This document shows, in pieces, positions 33,405 to 35,409 of a stretch of DNA of 35,409 nucleotides (the stretch's first letter is position 1; every line of letters begins with the position of its first letter). The translations under genes were made by a program, and so were the position numbers. Under the pieces are notes generated by a model, which worked only from the letters and a program-made list of their open reading frames with translations, was not told the DNA's origin and made no database searches. The stretch comes from an uncultured Oscillibacter sp. (GTDB lineage: Bacteria > Bacillota > Clostridia > Oscillospirales > Oscillospiraceae), in contig CAJTJA010000022.1 in NCBI GenBank assembly GCA_910576845.1, positions 1-35,409 on the forward strand, read 5' to 3'.

Positions 33405-33959
33405 CTAAAATCCCCCCACAAAAATATCTGCGGTTTCCTCCAGTTGATTCAATACCTTTTCGGTGTGGACCTTGATATAAAGGTGCTCTCCCGCCCGACA
33501 GCCAACCAGTCCTTTATCCGGGTTCGCAAAAACGGCCATTTTGCCCTCCACTAAGAAGTGGAAGTAGTGGCCCAGCAACTCCCGATTCTCAGGGGTATCC
33601 TCCATATCGCAGTTACCGCCTCTCGATAGAAAGCCCAGAACGTTCATAGACAGCAAATACAGCAGTACGCCCTCTATATCTAAGCCCCAGTAATCCTGCG
33701 GGCCCTGGCCCCAATCCATCCAAAGCTCGCCGCTTTTGCAGTTTAAGTAGATTTTCCACCACTAGGAGGAGGCTTCCTTTATCATGAGTCTTCTGAAACA
33801 CCTCGCCAAAACCGTCATTTTCAAGGATCATCTGGTTAAAAGTGAGAATGTTATGGAGGGAATCAGAAGTAAACAGTTTGTCGGGCCCCACATCTTATAA
33901 AGAGACATCTGGCCGCTGCCAATCATCGTCTCACCGGGGTTCAAGCCAAGTTTTGCCAT
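33405..33959 (-). pseudogene. Unknown small protein gene with compensating frameshifts
   Basis: Reads MAKLGLNPGETMIGSGQMSL, then shifts frame near 33885 (a GGGG that would need five G) to GPDKLFTSDSLHNILTFNQM and LENDGFGEVFQKTHDKGSLL. Near 33740 (an AAAA that would be AAA) it returns to frame: SGELWMDWGQGPQDYWGLDI, EGVLLYLLSMNVLGFLSRGG, HFLVEGKMAVFANPDKGLVG, ending ETADIFVGGF. About 184 residues when restored. I do not recognise the family. GGAG precedes the ATG at 33959 by 7 bases. The two shifts cancel, so both ends share one frame and only about 50 codons are garbled. Confidence 0.5.
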
Positions 33960-33999
33960 TGTTTTTCTCCATCTCTTTCTTACATCAGTATGATTTTCC

Positions 34000-34506
34000 T
34001 TAAAACTGTATCAAGTCCAGTGCATATTGATCTGGCAGAATACCACGCTTTTGATATTCTTCTCGCAGTGCTCCATATTGATCTGGTGAGGCGGTGAGAG
34101 CTGTTTTCAACGCACCCCGGATCAAGTTCACCAGCTGCCGGAACAAGGGGGGCTGATAGACCAGCTCCAGCGCCTTCTCGACATCCTTTGCTCGATCAGA
34201 TGGACAAAGAGTATTGGTAAACTCAATGCAGACATCTGGGAAAAAGTCCAACCACTCCGATATTCCCGTGAAATCTATCTGTTCACAAGACTCAAATTCC
34301 TCATGATCCAAACATCCATTGTGTACAGCGATCCATTCCATAAGCAACACCGCAATTTGACTAAGGATTCCCCATTCGTAGGTACTCCCCTTTGCGCTTT
34401 CAAAGTGTTCCTTGTAAAACGCCGCCTGTGCATCGGTCAAATCCTCGCCTACATTGTGCTCTAATGCCATAGGAGTTATCTCATTAACCTGAGTGAAGGT
34501 CTGCAT
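34000..34506 (-). CDS. Unknown 168-residue acidic protein
   Basis: An intact acidic soluble protein: MQTFTQVNEITPMALEHNVG, DAQAAFYKEHFESAKGSTYE, ILSQIAVLLMEWIAVHNGCL, DFTGISEWLDFFPDVCIEFT, then PPLFRQLVNLIRGALKTALT and ILPDQYALDLIQF. No signal peptide or membrane helix is seen. It lies 25 bases downstream of the large unknown gene on the same strand and upstream of two small frameshifted genes. This is the order expected of a toxin gene followed by its immunity proteins, but no immunity-family motif is visible. AAAGGA is very close (2-3 bases) to the ATG, so the start is not certain. Confidence 0.6.
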   Translation of the reverse strand: MQTFTQVNEITPMALEHNVGEDLTDAQAAFYKEHFESAKGSTYEWGILSQIAVLLMEWIAVHNGCLDHEEFESCEQIDFTGISEWLDFFPDVCIEFTNTLCPSDRAKDVEKALELVYQPPLFRQLVNLIRGALKTALTASPDQYGALREEYQKRGILPDQYALDLIQF

Positions 34507-34531
34507 TATCCTTTCACTCAGGACATATCAA

Positions 34532-35409
34532 TCACGCCCGCACGTCTACTCCACTGCCGATGGAGGTAAGGAAGTCCTGCCAGCTGTTGACGTACTTCTG
34601 GTAGGTGGAGCTTCTGAGCTTCTGGTTCGTCAGATTCTTGATCTGCAAGCCCAAGAGCGTGACCTCCTGCTCCTTCGGGGCCTTGTAGAACTCCTGCAAA
34701 TAGTGTTTCATGCTGATGCCCCAGCGTGCGGCCTTGGGAGCTCTGGCGGCGGCCTGGGCGGTCAGTTTCTCCCCAGCGGAGACACCAGCCTGGATTGCCT
34801 TGGCTCCGTCACCTCCGTTTTGATGGTAGGCGTTCATGACGGTGCCGTAGATGCCCTGGAACACCGTACTATCCACCGAGGCGTAGGTCCCCTTGGGCTC
34901 GCCGGGAGCAAGGCTGCTCTCCCGCTGGGCCAGGGTGCGATCCAGGGCGGCAAGAGCGTTCGTATGTCCTTGGGCGCGGCTGCCCCGGAGCAGAGCGGCC
35001 ATGCTGTCGCTCACCAGGCCCTTGGAGATCATGGTCTCCGCCTTCATGTCCGCCATGGACAGGTTGAGGGCCAGCGTGACCTCGTTCCGTCCACAGGAGG
35101 AGGCATCGTCAATTTCCGTCCGGTACTCCTCTGCAATTTTCCCGGCGGAGGCCAGATCCTGCACAGAATACCGTGCCTCACTTTGCCCCGGCGCAGCTGC
35201 CGCCCGGAGCTGGGAGGCAATGTAGGCGTCGTGGTTCTTCAGCCACACGCTGTCGGGACCGGTCCGTTCCACGGCCTCGTGGGCCTGCTTCAAGGCGCCG
35301 CGGTAAGACTCCTCTTTCTCCGCAAGGATGGAGGAGAAGCTGTCCCGGACTGCTTGGGCATCGCTGTCGGAGATACCCAGATTGTCCTGCAAAAGCCGGG
35401 TGTAGCCGT
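34532..35409 (-). CDS. C-terminal part of a large helical protein (runs off window end)
   Basis: About 292 codons remain open to the window edge (the frame reads GYTRLLQDNLGISDSDAQAV at the edge), so the true start is outside. The sequence is Ala/Gln/Glu-rich and mainly helical: SFSSILAEKEESYRGALKQA, QLRAAAAPGQSEARYSVQDL, ALAALDRTLAQRESSLAPGE, GIYGTVMNAYHQNGGDGAKA, LTAQAAARAPKAARWGISMK, YLQEFYKAPKEQEVTLLGLQ, ending SWQDFLTSIGSGVDVRA. No catalytic motif, signal peptide or membrane helix is visible in this part. Context suggests a conjugative-element or toxin-type protein; the family is not recognised. The codon choice is GC-rich like the host core genes and unlike the AT-richer small genes that follow. 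Confidence 0.6.
   Translation of the reverse strand, partial: GYTRLLQDNLGISDSDAQAVRDSFSSILAEKEESYRGALKQAHEAVERTGPDSVWLKNHDAYIASQLRAAAAPGQSEARYSVQDLASAGKIAEEYRTEIDDASSCGRNEVTLALNLSMADMKAETMISKGLVSDSMAALLRGSRAQGHTNALAALDRTLAQRESSLAPGEPKGTYASVDSTVFQGIYGTVMNAYHQNGGDGAKAIQAGVSAGEKLTAQAAARAPKAARWGISMKHYLQEFYKAPKEQEVTLLGLQIKNLTNQKLRSSTYQKYVNSWQDFLTSIGSGVDVRA

Overview
The window reads as chromosomal DNA of a GC-rich, spore-lineage gut Firmicute, most likely an Oscillospiraceae-type Clostridium. Supporting points are strong AGGAGG ribosome sites, a Spo0A-type DNA-binding domain, a DUF951 protein, a MsmK/UgpC-type ATPase with a lysine-rich insert, and several ECF sigma/anti-sigma pairs. This placement is inference from gene content, not a database result. 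I see no rRNA, tRNA or CRISPR array.

Layout. 1-2.5 kb (minus): the N-terminal part of secA, a membrane-anchored Ig-like protein and a CoA-dehydratase-activase-like protein. 3.1-6.2 kb (plus): a metallo-beta-lactamase/beta-CASP nuclease and an RlmD-type RNA methyltransferase. 6.2-6.8 kb (minus): a two-gene unit of an XRE regulator and a stand-alone Spo0A C-terminal domain, with a Spo0A-box-like site at its start. 7.4-9.3 kb (plus): an ECF sigma factor interrupted by an in-frame TAG, its likely anti-sigma partner and a small secreted protein. 9.5-13.5 kb (minus): a tightly coupled operon galE - sugar nucleotidyltransferase - NahK-like kinase - PocR/AraC regulator. 13.7-16.6 kb: an unknown membrane-anchored protein, RarA and an S1-domain protein. 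16.98-17.27 kb: DUF951 plus a 31-residue membrane miniprotein, flanked by two copies of a short inverted-repeat element.

17.8-24.8 kb (plus) is an amino-sugar uptake and catabolism cluster: a solute-binding lipoprotein, two permeases, NagB, NagA and the ABC ATPase. Together with the kinase/epimerase operon it suggests use of mucin- or milk-glycan-type HexNAc sugars. 25-30 kb holds a rhodanese protein, a second ECF sigma/anti-sigma pair, a nitrilase and the YchF GTPase.

30.2-35.4 kb is a decaying mobile-element remnant. It contains a Tn916-type integrase with an in-frame TAG, a ParM-like protein without its N-terminus, a ParR-like gene with two frameshifts, two further small frameshifted genes, one intact unknown gene and the C-terminal part of a large unknown protein.

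The most interesting points are: two otherwise intact genes each broken by TAG where Gln is expected; the Spo0A-domain mini-operon with its 0A-like box; a three-copy MITE-like family with terminal inverted repeats and a possible TA target; and the frameshift-dense block that may be an immunity-type gene array.
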